From: Ruminococcus sp. AM36-2AA
Lineage (GTDB): Bacteria; Bacillota; Clostridia; Lachnospirales; Lachnospiraceae
Direction of reading: 5' to 3'
Assembly: GCF_003461955.1 (NCBI RefSeq)
Contig: NZ_QTYB01000010.1
Span: 116,019-180,018 of the forward strand
Length of the DNA stretch: 64,000 bases
Part shown: positions 18,504 to 26,354 of the stretch, piece after piece
Numbering within the stretch: the stretch's first letter is position 1
How the letters are laid out: the number at the start of each line of letters is the position of its first letter
Program-made: the position numbers and the translations under genes
Notes under the pieces: model-generated
What the model saw: the letters and a program-made list of their open reading frames with translations, nothing else
Database searches by the model: none
Told to the model about the DNA's origin: nothing

Positions 18504-19454
18504 CTAACATCCGGCCTTGCGGATTCTCGGATCAAAGACAGCGTACAGAACATCTGCCAAAAGATTTCCGAGCACCACAAGAAGTGCTGTAAACATGGTA
18601 ATGCCCATGATCAGGGGATAGTCATACTGCATAACGGCAGTAACCGCCAGCTGTCCGATTCCCGGCCATGCAAAAACCTGCTCTGTAATAATGGCTCCGG
18701 AAACCAGTGACTGCAAACTCATTCCAAGAACTGTGATCATGGGAAGCATGGCATTTTTCAGTACATGGCGGAACAGAATCCCGGACTCTTTCATTCCATA
18801 GGCTTTCTGCACCATAACATAATCTGAGGACATCTCCGTAATGGTACTGCTTCTCAGATACCGGATATACTGGGATGCATTGGCAAAAGTCAGCACCGCA
18901 CAGGGCATCACCATGTGAAGCACCAGATCTCCAAAAGAGCGGTCCCCGTCTGAATGCATACCAATACTTGGAAGGATATGAAGATGCACACTGAACAGGT
19001 AGATCAGCATGATACCGAACCAGAAAGTGGGGATGGAAATTCCCACATAGCAGAAAAGACTGGTGATTTTATCCAGAATTCCGTTTTTATTTTTGCCGGA
19101 ATACAGTCCCAGCACAATAGCAATAAGAAATCCCAGCAGCATACTGGTTCCCATAAGGATCACTGTCGCCGGAAGACGCTCCAGCATCTGTGTCAGTACC
19201 GGACGGTTATTCATCAGGGAATTTCCGAAATTCCCGTGAAAAATCCTTCCCAGCCACAGAAAATACTGTTCATAAAGAGGCTTGGTAAGACCCAGGCTTT
19301 CCCTTAAATTCTGAATGTATTCTTCACTCATATTCGGCTCCACATAAGTCAGGACCGGATCTCCGGGCGCTGCTTTTGTCAGTGCAAAACAGAGAACGGA
19401 GACAATAAACAGTGTCAGAATACACTGTACCAGACGGTTTGCGATTTTCTTCAA
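18504..19454 (-). CDS. oppB: Oligopeptide ABC transporter permease OppB
   Basis: A 316-residue permease with the OppB/DppB start IANRLVQCILTLFIVSVLCF and the loop APGDPVLTYVEPNMSEEYIQNLRESLGL typical of this subunit. The EAA coupling loop is SSDYVMVQKAYGMKESGILFRHVLKN. Six membrane segments can be placed. Its start follows AAAGGAGGTAC. A strong stem-loop between oppA and oppB probably lowers permease expression relative to the binding protein. Confidence 0.95.
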   Translation of the reverse strand: MKKIANRLVQCILTLFIVSVLCFALTKAAPGDPVLTYVEPNMSEEYIQNLRESLGLTKPLYEQYFLWLGRIFHGNFGNSLMNNRPVLTQMLERLPATVILMGTSMLLGFLIAIVLGLYSGKNKNGILDKITSLFCYVGISIPTFWFGIMLIYLFSVHLHILPSIGMHSDGDRSFGDLVLHMVMPCAVLTFANASQYIRYLRSSTITEMSSDYVMVQKAYGMKESGILFRHVLKNAMLPMITVLGMSLQSLVSGAIITEQVFAWPGIGQLAVTAVMQYDYPLIMGITMFTALLVVLGNLLADVLYAVFDPRIRKAGC

Positions 19455-19484
19455 AATGTACCTCCTTTATTTTCCCCGAAAACA

Positions 19485-19522
19485 GGAAATCGGCTGGCGC
19501 GAAAAACGCGTCAGCCACTTCC
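19485..19522 (-). promoter_or_regulatory. Intercistronic hairpin between oppA and oppB
   Basis: On the minus strand GGCTGACGCG-TTTTT-CGCGCCAGCC forms a 10-bp stem with one mismatch, extended by GGAA/TTCC. It is not followed by a clean T run. Such hairpins typically stabilise the upstream binding-protein mRNA or partially attenuate the permease genes. Confidence 0.65.
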
Positions 19523-19553
19523 TTTCCGTGATTATCTTTTATAAATTTGTGTT

Positions 19554-21128
19554 TTATTTCTCCAGTGTGTAGATCTTCGAATAATCATAATAAATCGTCT
19601 TTAACAGACATTCATCAAATCCGCCGAAATCTTTATTTACCGCATAGAATCCATTGGAATACGCAATCGGATAAATATACATATTATCGTTGATAGTATT
19701 CTGAATTTCTTTATATATGTCGCTGCGCTCTGTCTCATCCGCTATACTGTTTCCTTTTTCCCACAGTGCATCCAGATCCGTATCTTTGATTCTGGAGTAG
19801 TTGGAACGGCTGTCGGAAGAGCACATATCCGCATAAAGACTCGGTTCCTCACCTAAAGTATAAAAGCTTAATACCAGGTCATAATCTGTACATTCCGGAT
19901 CCTTGGTTTTATTCTTGAATGTTGATTCGTCTGTCGGAACAAGATTTACCGTGATTCCCACATTTGCAAGTGCAGACTGTACATACAGGGCCTCACTCTC
20001 CATAGTCTTGTCTGTGGAGATATACATCAGATTCAGAGAAAGAGATGTCTTTCCTGCTTCGGAAAGAAGCTGCTGTGCCTTGGCCGGATCATTGTCATAG
20101 GTATTGTCCGGTTTTGCATAATAAAGAGTATCCGGTGTAAACAGGGAATCCGCCGGTTCTGCATAATCTTCGGAAATGAATGCAAACTGACAGAATTCCT
20201 CTTTATTCAGTGCGTATGCAATAGCCTGACGTACCTTTACATCCTGAAGATCTTCATTCAGCTCATTCATGAACATGGCATTAACACGTCCGGAATTGTA
20301 GGTATTGATATTTACGTTGTCGTATGCACTGACTGTATCGTAATCATCCGCGCTGATCAGACGTGCATCCAGATCACCGCTTGCAAGTGCCGCATTGGCG
20401 GAACTGGAATCTTTAACGATCTTGAAAGTGATGGAATCCAGATTTACATCTTCATAATAATCATCGAATTTTGTTACTTTAAGGTACTCACCGGATTTGT
20501 ACTCTTCGAACTTAAACGGTCCGTTTCCTACCGGCTCATTGTTCAGATCGCTCTCTCCGATATTCTCCACACCTTCATAAATGTGTTTCGGAATACAGTA
20601 AACCTGGCTTAAACCGCCAAGAAATCCTGCGGAAGAAGATCCAAGGGAAAGTTTTACAGTAAGATCATCAATTTTTTCTGCCTCTACCGCCTTATCATTC
20701 ACATATCCGTAAGAAGAATATGGCACATTCTGTTTCTCATCTACCAGAACCTGCATGGTAAATACCACATCATCAGCAGTAAGCGGCTCACCGTCATGCC
20801 ATTTCAGTCCGTCCTTCAGCTTCAGAGTAAACTCGCTGGCATCCTCATTGGCTGTCACGCTCTCACAAAGTCCGTTTCCGTAATACATCTCTCCGTTCAC
20901 GATCTCAAAAAACGGGCTGTACAGTGCCTGCATCATATCAAAACTTGTCTGATCCACAACATACAGTGGATTGATATTCTGAGGATCTGTGGTTTCTGCA
21001 ATTGTAATATTACCGCCGGCAGCCTTGGCTCCTTCGGTGTTCTCTGCCGCAAATACTGCTGTTCCTGCCATAACAGTCGTTCCTGCTACTGCAGCTGCCA
21101 GAAGCGCTGCCAGTACTTTTTTTCTCAT
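19554..21128 (-). CDS. oppA: Oligopeptide ABC transporter substrate-binding protein OppA
   Basis: A 524-residue extracytoplasmic peptide-binding protein of the SBP_bac_5 family. Family signs are ITIAETTDPQNINPLYVVDQ-like N-terminus (shortened here), LKDGLKWHDGEPLTADDVVFT near residue 105, GNGPFKFEEYKSGEYL and the C-terminal half DVKVRQAIAYALNKEEFCQ. ATG 21128 is chosen because GAGGAGG lies 9 nt upstream. The signal peptide (MRKK, hydrophobic core, cleavage near VFA/AEN) contains no cysteine, so there is no lipobox. That is unusual, since monoderm binding proteins are normally lipid-anchored. It is the first gene of the opp-cyuA operon. Confidence 0.95.
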   Translation of the reverse strand: MRKKVLAALLAAAVAGTTVMAGTAVFAAENTEGAKAAGGNITIAETTDPQNINPLYVVDQTSFDMMQALYSPFFEIVNGEMYYGNGLCESVTANEDASEFTLKLKDGLKWHDGEPLTADDVVFTMQVLVDEKQNVPYSSYGYVNDKAVEAEKIDDLTVKLSLGSSSAGFLGGLSQVYCIPKHIYEGVENIGESDLNNEPVGNGPFKFEEYKSGEYLKVTKFDDYYEDVNLDSITFKIVKDSSSANAALASGDLDARLISADDYDTVSAYDNVNINTYNSGRVNAMFMNELNEDLQDVKVRQAIAYALNKEEFCQFAFISEDYAEPADSLFTPDTLYYAKPDNTYDNDPAKAQQLLSEAGKTSLSLNLMYISTDKTMESEALYVQSALANVGITVNLVPTDESTFKNKTKDPECTDYDLVLSFYTLGEEPSLYADMCSSDSRSNYSRIKDTDLDALWEKGNSIADETERSDIYKEIQNTINDNMYIYPIAYSNGFYAVNKDFGGFDECLLKTIYYDYSKIYTLEK

Positions 21129-21196
21129 CTCTTTGTTCCTCCTCTGGCTCAGCGGGTATTCCCGTTTTCCCACTGAGTTACTATGATATATGTACG

Positions 21197-21225
21197 ATGG
21201 TACTATATCCTCATATTTTTGTCAA
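21197..21225 (-). promoter_or_regulatory. Promoter of the opp operon
   Basis: On the minus strand a perfect TTGACA -35 box (21220-21225) and a TACCAT -10 box (21197-21202, four of six) are 17 bp apart, about 70 bp before the oppA ATG. Confidence 0.6.
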
Positions 21226-21306
21226 GCCTATCCTGAAATTCTATCCGGAATTTCCCTTTCGCACATAAAACCTTATCTTTTATTCTACCTACAGGCAAGA
21301 CAGGCG

Positions 21307-22285
21307 TCAAGAAATATTTGTCATGGTTTTGATCCAGTGCCCGTAATTGCATTTCAGAAATGCAGGTACACACTTAAAGATCTGATCTGCATTGAGGCAG
21401 CACACAACGATGGCCGGTGATGCTTTGACCACAAATGCCATGAACATGGATAACGGGATCACAATCGCCCAGGTACTGATCAGATCCACCTTCATGGAAT
21501 AGGCAATACTGCCACTTCCCCGAATAATGCCTCCATTGGTAGGCATCTGATAAGACATTCCCACCATCACCACGCTTAAGATAATAAGAAATGTATTCGC
21601 CATTTCTCTGGTTTCCGGAGAAAGCTGGTAAAGGCTTAAGACCGGAATACGGATAAAGAAAAGCAGCACGCCGCAGATAATTCCCATGAATACAAAAAGT
21701 TTCTGAAGTTTCTTGGAATAGAGTTTTGCAAGCTTCAGATCTCCGGAACCTATCGTTTTTCCCATGGTGACCGATGCTGCAGTTAATTATCAGAGTCATG
21801 ACAGAAAGCCCGAAAGCGATCCCCGCGATTTCCACACAGCGCAGCGTAGCCAACAAAATCTGTGTCACTGCAAAAAAAAAGTAGGTAAAACGGATGATCG
21901 CAAGATAGGAAAGACCGGCTTCAATAATTGTCTGGTCTGTTGTAAAAAGCCCCAGCAGCTGACGTGGAAAAAAGCTTGCCAGAAAAAACAGGATGAGAGC
22001 AATAAAAATGCCTGTGCGCATGGCCCAGGCACTGATCTTTCTCACCGGTTCTGTCTCTTTCTTTCCCCAGTACTGACTTCCGAATATGACAAGTCCGTCT
22101 CCCAGCGCCATGAGCAGCTGCTGAAAGACGAACTGTACCTGATTTACAGTGGTTACTCCGGATAATGCAGTCTCGCTGAATGCACCAAGCATAATGTTGT
22201 CAGCAAGGTTGACACTTAAAGTTACTACATTCTGCAAAACCAGCATGGAGCATAATTTCAGAAAATTACGGTAAAAATTCTTCAT
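21307..22285 (-). pseudogene. MATE family efflux transporter, internally deleted and frameshifted
   Basis: The first ~170 codons (from 22285) read as the N-terminal half of a MATE transporter up to GIAFGLSVMTLIINCS. The frame then changes at about 21775-21785, and a second frame continues with VTMGKTIGSGDLKLAKLYSKKL to the normal C-terminus FKCVPAFLKCNYGHW near 21307. The two parts together give about 325 residues where an intact MATE protein has about 450, so more than 100 residues around helices 6-8 are missing as well as the frame. This is an internal deletion with frameshift, at a TGCAG/GCATCGG junction. The start overlaps the groES stop (TGATG), so the gene was translationally coupled to groES. 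Confidence 0.85.
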
Positions 22286-22572
22286 CAGTCTTTTACAATG
22301 GCAATAATATCATCGGCATTGATGACCAGATATTTCTCACCTTCGTATTTGATCTCAGTTCCTGTGTATTTTCCGTAGATTACACGGTCGCCGGGTTTTA
22401 CCTGTATCGGAACTTCTTTCCCGTCTACGATCTTACCGGAACCAACAGCAATAACTTCTGCCTGCTGTGTCTTCTCTTTGGAGCTGTCCGGAAGAACAAT
22501 ACCGGATGCTGTCTTATCCTCTGTCTCAAAATATTTCACGATTACTCTGTCTGCAACTGGTTTTAATGCCAT
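22285..22572 (-). CDS. groES: Co-chaperonin GroES
   Basis: The 95-residue 10-kDa chaperonin that caps GroEL. It starts LKPVADRVIVKYFETEDKTASGIVLP with the mobile-loop region, then AEVIAVGSGK and KPGDRVIYGKYTGTEIKYEGEKYLVINADDIIAIV, the full family pattern. A CIRCE operator lies in its leader. No groEL follows; the next gene is the broken MATE gene. In most Firmicutes groES and groEL are adjacent, so groEL must be elsewhere or the pair has been split. Confidence 0.97.
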   Translation of the reverse strand: MALKPVADRVIVKYFETEDKTASGIVLPDSSKEKTQQAEVIAVGSGKIVDGKEVPIQVKPGDRVIYGKYTGTEIKYEGEKYLVINADDIIAIVKD

Positions 22573-22597
22573 GTTTATTTCCTTCTTTCTGTATTTA

Positions 22598-22624
22598 TTA
22601 GCACTCTTTTAATACGAGTGCTAC
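22598..22624 (-). promoter_or_regulatory. CIRCE operator (HrcA binding site)
   Basis: TTAGCACTC, a 9-bp spacer and GAGTGCTAC give the CIRCE inverted repeat with one mismatch in the outermost base. It lies 26 bp upstream of the groES start, immediately downstream of the -10 box. HrcA repression of groES under non-stress conditions is expected. Confidence 0.93.
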
Positions 22625-22633
22625 TCTTTTCTT

Positions 22634-22661
22634 ATCATACTACAAATCCGGAAATTGTCAA
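22634..22661 (-). promoter_or_regulatory. groES promoter
   Basis: On the minus strand TTGACA (22656-22661) and TATGAT (22634-22639) are separated by 16 bp, just upstream of the CIRCE element. Confidence 0.85.
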
Positions 22662-22706
22662 GATATTTACCGCAATCCACACAGTTTCATCAGGATCCTA
22701 TCGTTT

Positions 22707-25700
22707 TTATTCTTTGTCGCTGATTTCTATAGGTTCTGTCTCATAAATAAATTTCACACTGCCCTCCATATCGTCTGAACGCTGTGTAAAACTGTCATAG
22801 GAAACATCTTCCGCCTTCAGAGCTTTAAAACGGTCAATAACATTCTTCAGATCTTTGTTCACACCGTCATCCAGTTTTTTCACACCTTCTTTATAGAACT
22901 TTGTCTGTCCGTCACTTAAAGTCTTTGCACCTTCACTCAGCTTGCTGATTCCTTCCTGCACCTGACCGCTTGCATCTTTCAGCTTATCCGCGCCGTCAGA
23001 CAAAGTTCCCACTCCAGATGACAGTGTCTGCATTCCGCTCTTCAAAGCCTGAGTTCCGGACGCAAGACTTCCGGCACCAGATGCAAGCTGGCTGGCACCA
23101 TCGTTCAGTTGTTTTCCTGACGAAACAAGCTGATCCGCTCCCGATGTCAGAGTACTGCTGTTTGAAGAAAGTGCCAGAACGCCGCTCTGAAGCTGTGCAA
23201 GGGCTTCTTCAATCTGTTTACTTCCTGCTGTCAGTGTTTTTCCTGTCTTTTCCAGAGAGGAAGCTCCATTTATCAGCGAATCTGCGGTTTTATTTTTTTT
23301 GCCCTGCAGATCGGTAATTCCTGAATTCACAGCATTTCCCAGTGTATCCAGCGTATCTGCGTTCTTTTCGAACTGCTCTCCTGCTGCCGAAAGATTACTC
23401 TGATAGCCAGACTGAATTTTCTTATTTTTCTGAGACAGTGTATCTGCCGTATCTTTTAATGTACTGATCTCTGTCTGAATTCCCGGAAGCTGCTTTCCAA
23501 GATCCGAAAGGGCATTATCCATAGTTTTTACCGTATCAGAAAGCTGTTTTCCAAGATCATCCAGTGAACTTCCGGTATTTTTAAGCTTCTGGCCATCTCC
23601 TGCCAGATCCTGCACCTCCTGTTCAAGTTTATTGACCGCATCATGAAGCTCTGTGATCGCCCCTCCTGTTGAATCCACGGTATCTGCCAGTGCATTCAGA
23701 CTCTGAACAGCACCCTGCGTTTTCTGTGCGGCAGTACTTGTGGAAGATGCAGTACTTTTCAATGTATCTGCTGCATTTTTTAATGGTGAAGTATCTGACG
23801 GCTGTCCTTTCAGAGAGGAAGTATCAATTCCGTCCGCACTGCTTCTGGCGGCCTGGACTGCTTCAAGTGCAGCCTGCACCGCCGCCCTGGTTCCCTCATC
23901 CATGGTACTGTAATCAATCCCGGAAAGCGAAGACTCCGCTGCGAAAAGGTTATTCCTTACATCAGAAATCCCCTGATCCACGGTTGTTGTGTCTATTGTC
24001 GTTTCTCCTGCGCTGCTGATCCAGTTTTCTATTGTCTCTGCCTGGGTATTCATTATATCTGCGTTATCTTTCAGGGTATCCGCAGCCTCCTGAACATCCG
24101 GTGTTATCTGAGAAATATTTTTCCCGTCAGAGATCTTTGATATGTTTTCCTGAAGCGCTGATATTTTCTGTCCAAGTTGTTCTACGCTTTCAACATATCT
24201 CTCCACCTGACTGTTATACGCAGAAATTTTTTCTGCATATCCGGAAGTATTTTCCGAAAGATCCGCTATCGCATCTGCATCCAGAGAAGTACTGAGTGAC
24301 TGCATTTTATCTGCCGCCGCTTTCGTATCCTTCAATGTCTCATCCATTCCCGGGATCAGAATATCCATGCTGGAAAGCAACGTCTTTATCTCTTCCAGAT
24401 ACCGGACCATACTGTCAGAAAGTGCAGAGCTTCCTTTTATGTACTTTTTCATATAATCCGTTAATGAAGAAGTTCCTTTCACATAGGCAACAGTTCCCTC
24501 TGCAAGCTTGCTGCCACCGGATACATAACTGTCCACCCCCTCTGTATAAGACTGGACGCCTTCTTTCATTTCAGACATACTGCCACTTAACGTATCTACT
24601 CCGCCTGTATACTGTTTCAGACCTGAAGCAAGAGTTCCTGTTCCCTCTGTATAGGCAGAAACTCCCTGAGCAAGTGTGGCTGCCCCACTACTTAAAGCGG
24701 CAGCTCCGCCATTTAACGTTCCTGCTCCGTCATCCAGCTTCTGTGCTCCGGATTCCAAAGCAGAAACACCGGTACTTAATGCATCTATCCCCTGATCAAA
24801 TTCTTTATATTTTTCATTCAGGGTATCGACACCTTCTGAAAGTGATTTTGTTCCTTTCATCAGTTTGGACGCAGCCTTTGTCATTTTTTTGATAGAATCC
24901 TGGAGATCATCAATACTGTCCAGATCATTCAGATCGATCTCATCCAGCACATCTGTCATGGCTACCGTAAACGAAGAACTCATTTCACATTCTGTGACAT
25001 CGGCCTCCACTGTAAATTCTTCCGGAATACTGATATCCTTCGCCATATCTTCGCTCAGATCCAGGCTTTCTTTCAGCCCAGGCATGGCTATACCAAGCAC
25101 AATGTTTCTGGAATCATCCTCCACTACCTTGCCATTATCTACAGTTACATTGGAAAAATGATCTGTAGAAAGGATCATTCCTGTAAGCATCATGAACGGT
25201 GAGTATAACTTTACACTTTTTCCACTGATTTTTTTTGTTGTAACTGCATGGTTTTCATAAGCAACATGTATTTTCAGATGGCCGGTTTTTCCGGCAAGGT
25301 CTTCCGTTTTAATCTTTCTTCCATCAAGTTCATAGGAAAAAGTCACTGTCACTGGAAGATCTTTCTCTGTTTTTCCTTCATAATGAATATCTCTTCCATC
25401 TGTTTCCCAGGTAAGCGTTTTTCCATCCTGGGTAAAACCTTCATCACCTTTTGTATTTTTGATATCACTTAAATCTGAAATATCCGTGATTGTCGAATCA
25501 GATAATGTCTTTGCGTTTTTAAGCCATTCTGACACGGTAATCTCTTTTATTGTCCCGTCTGCCTCTGTATTAACATAAACAGTTTCTTCCTTGCGGATAC
25601 TGTTATCTGCATCTGTCTGCTCCGTGGCACCTGCGATCGTACCTGCTCCCAGTAATACAGACATACCCGCGGCCAATACTGCAGCTGATCTTCGTTTTCT

Positions 25701-25709
25701 GTTTTTCAT
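22707..25709 (-). CDS. Very large secreted Pip/YhgE-like repeat protein
   Basis: A 1000-residue exported protein. Residues 1-28 are a signal peptide (MKNRKRR, hydrophobic core, IAGA cleavage). Residues about 40-250 form a beta-rich globular domain. From about 285 to 960 the chain is helical with repeats of the form L-xx-G-xxx-L-xx-G-A (for example LDDGAGTLNGGAAALSSGAA and the 860-960 block), the pattern of YhgE/Pip-type and X-x-G heptad proteins linked to MmpL/RND exporters or phage infection. There is no transmembrane helix at either end after cleavage and no sorting signal, unlike YhgE. The function is unknown; long extracellular coiled structure is likely. A palindromic operator-like site overlaps its promoter. 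Confidence 0.8.
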   Translation of the reverse strand: MKNRKRRSAAVLAAGMSVLLGAGTIAGATEQTDADNSIRKEETVYVNTEADGTIKEITVSEWLKNAKTLSDSTITDISDLSDIKNTKGDEGFTQDGKTLTWETDGRDIHYEGKTEKDLPVTVTFSYELDGRKIKTEDLAGKTGHLKIHVAYENHAVTTKKISGKSVKLYSPFMMLTGMILSTDHFSNVTVDNGKVVEDDSRNIVLGIAMPGLKESLDLSEDMAKDISIPEEFTVEADVTECEMSSSFTVAMTDVLDEIDLNDLDSIDDLQDSIKKMTKAASKLMKGTKSLSEGVDTLNEKYKEFDQGIDALSTGVSALESGAQKLDDGAGTLNGGAAALSSGAATLAQGVSAYTEGTGTLASGLKQYTGGVDTLSGSMSEMKEGVQSYTEGVDSYVSGGSKLAEGTVAYVKGTSSLTDYMKKYIKGSSALSDSMVRYLEEIKTLLSSMDILIPGMDETLKDTKAAADKMQSLSTSLDADAIADLSENTSGYAEKISAYNSQVERYVESVEQLGQKISALQENISKISDGKNISQITPDVQEAADTLKDNADIMNTQAETIENWISSAGETTIDTTTVDQGISDVRNNLFAAESSLSGIDYSTMDEGTRAAVQAALEAVQAARSSADGIDTSSLKGQPSDTSPLKNAADTLKSTASSTSTAAQKTQGAVQSLNALADTVDSTGGAITELHDAVNKLEQEVQDLAGDGQKLKNTGSSLDDLGKQLSDTVKTMDNALSDLGKQLPGIQTEISTLKDTADTLSQKNKKIQSGYQSNLSAAGEQFEKNADTLDTLGNAVNSGITDLQGKKNKTADSLINGASSLEKTGKTLTAGSKQIEEALAQLQSGVLALSSNSSTLTSGADQLVSSGKQLNDGASQLASGAGSLASGTQALKSGMQTLSSGVGTLSDGADKLKDASGQVQEGISKLSEGAKTLSDGQTKFYKEGVKKLDDGVNKDLKNVIDRFKALKAEDVSYDSFTQRSDDMEGSVKFIYETEPIEISDKE

Positions 25710-25751
25710 ACCGAATAACTCCCTCTGCCATGATATTAGTTAATTATCTAT

Positions 25752-25786
25752 AACTTTGTTATACAATAACGAGTTAGTTTCGTCAA
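25752..25786 (-). promoter_or_regulatory. Promoter with overlapping palindromic operator
   Basis: On the minus strand TTGACG (25781-25786) and TATAAC (25758-25763) are 17 bp apart. Overlapping the -10 is the inverted repeat GTTAT-ACA-ATAAC (25758-25770), extended imperfectly by AACT and AGTT arms to 25752-25775. The position and symmetry fit a TetR/MarR-type repressor site; no regulator gene is adjacent. Confidence 0.65.
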
Positions 25787-25828
25787 TCTTTTTTGTCAAT
25801 TTTTACTTTTTCTGTAGAAATTCAGATA

Positions 25829-25861
25829 TAAAACAGCCTTCCACAGATAGCTGTGAAAGGC
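25829..25861 (-). terminator. Intrinsic terminator after rlmH
   Basis: On the minus strand GCCTTTCACAG-CTAT-CTGTGGAAGGC forms an 11-bp stem with one G-U pair, followed by TGTTTTAT. It ends the uppP-ftsK-rlmH unit 13 bp after the rlmH stop. Confidence 0.88.
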
Positions 25862-25874
25862 CGCTCTCTCATTC

Positions 25875-26354
25875 TTATTTATGATATGGCTCTCCGTTGA
25901 TGATCCGGTAACTGCGGTAGATCTGTTCCAGAAGGATCACACGCATCAGCTGATGTGGAAAAGTCATCTTCGAAAAACTCAGCGCATAATCTGATCTCGC
26001 AAGAACTTCTTTTCCAAGGCCGATGGAACCTCCGATCACAAACTGGATATGGCTGACTCCACGGATGCCGAGGGTATTGATCTTTTTTGCAAACTTCTCC
26101 GAAGTAAGCTGTTCCCCGGCAATCTCCAATGTGATCACAAAAGCATCATCACGGATATATTTCAGAAGGCGTTCTCCTTCTTTTTTACGGATAGCCTCCT
26201 CCACTGTTTCACTTGCATTATCCGGTGTCTTCTCATCGGATACTTCTATGATCTCCAACTTACAGTAACGGCCAAGGCGCTTGGAATACTCTGCGATCGC
26301 ATCTCTTAAATATTTCTCTTTTATCTTTCCTACTGTCAGGATACTGATCTTCAT
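25875..26354 (-). CDS. rlmH: 23S rRNA pseudouridine-1915 N3-methyltransferase
   Basis: RlmH is a SPOUT-class SAM methyltransferase acting on pseudouridine 1915 of 23S rRNA. The 159-residue product is full length: [23 protein letters not shown] at the N-terminus, EGERLLKYI, the SAM-binding [10 protein letters not shown], then the conserved end [32 protein letters not shown] (key residues only: SKMTFPHQL and [11 protein letters not shown]). Its start overlaps the ftsK stop by 4 bp. Confidence 0.97.
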   Translation of the reverse strand: MKISILTVGKIKEKYLRDAIAEYSKRLGRYCKLEIIEVSDEKTPDNASETVEEAIRKKEGERLLKYIRDDAFVITLEIAGEQLTSEKFAKKINTLGIRGVSHIQFVIGGSIGLGKEVLARSDYALSFSKMTFPHQLMRVILLEQIYRSYRIINGEPYHK

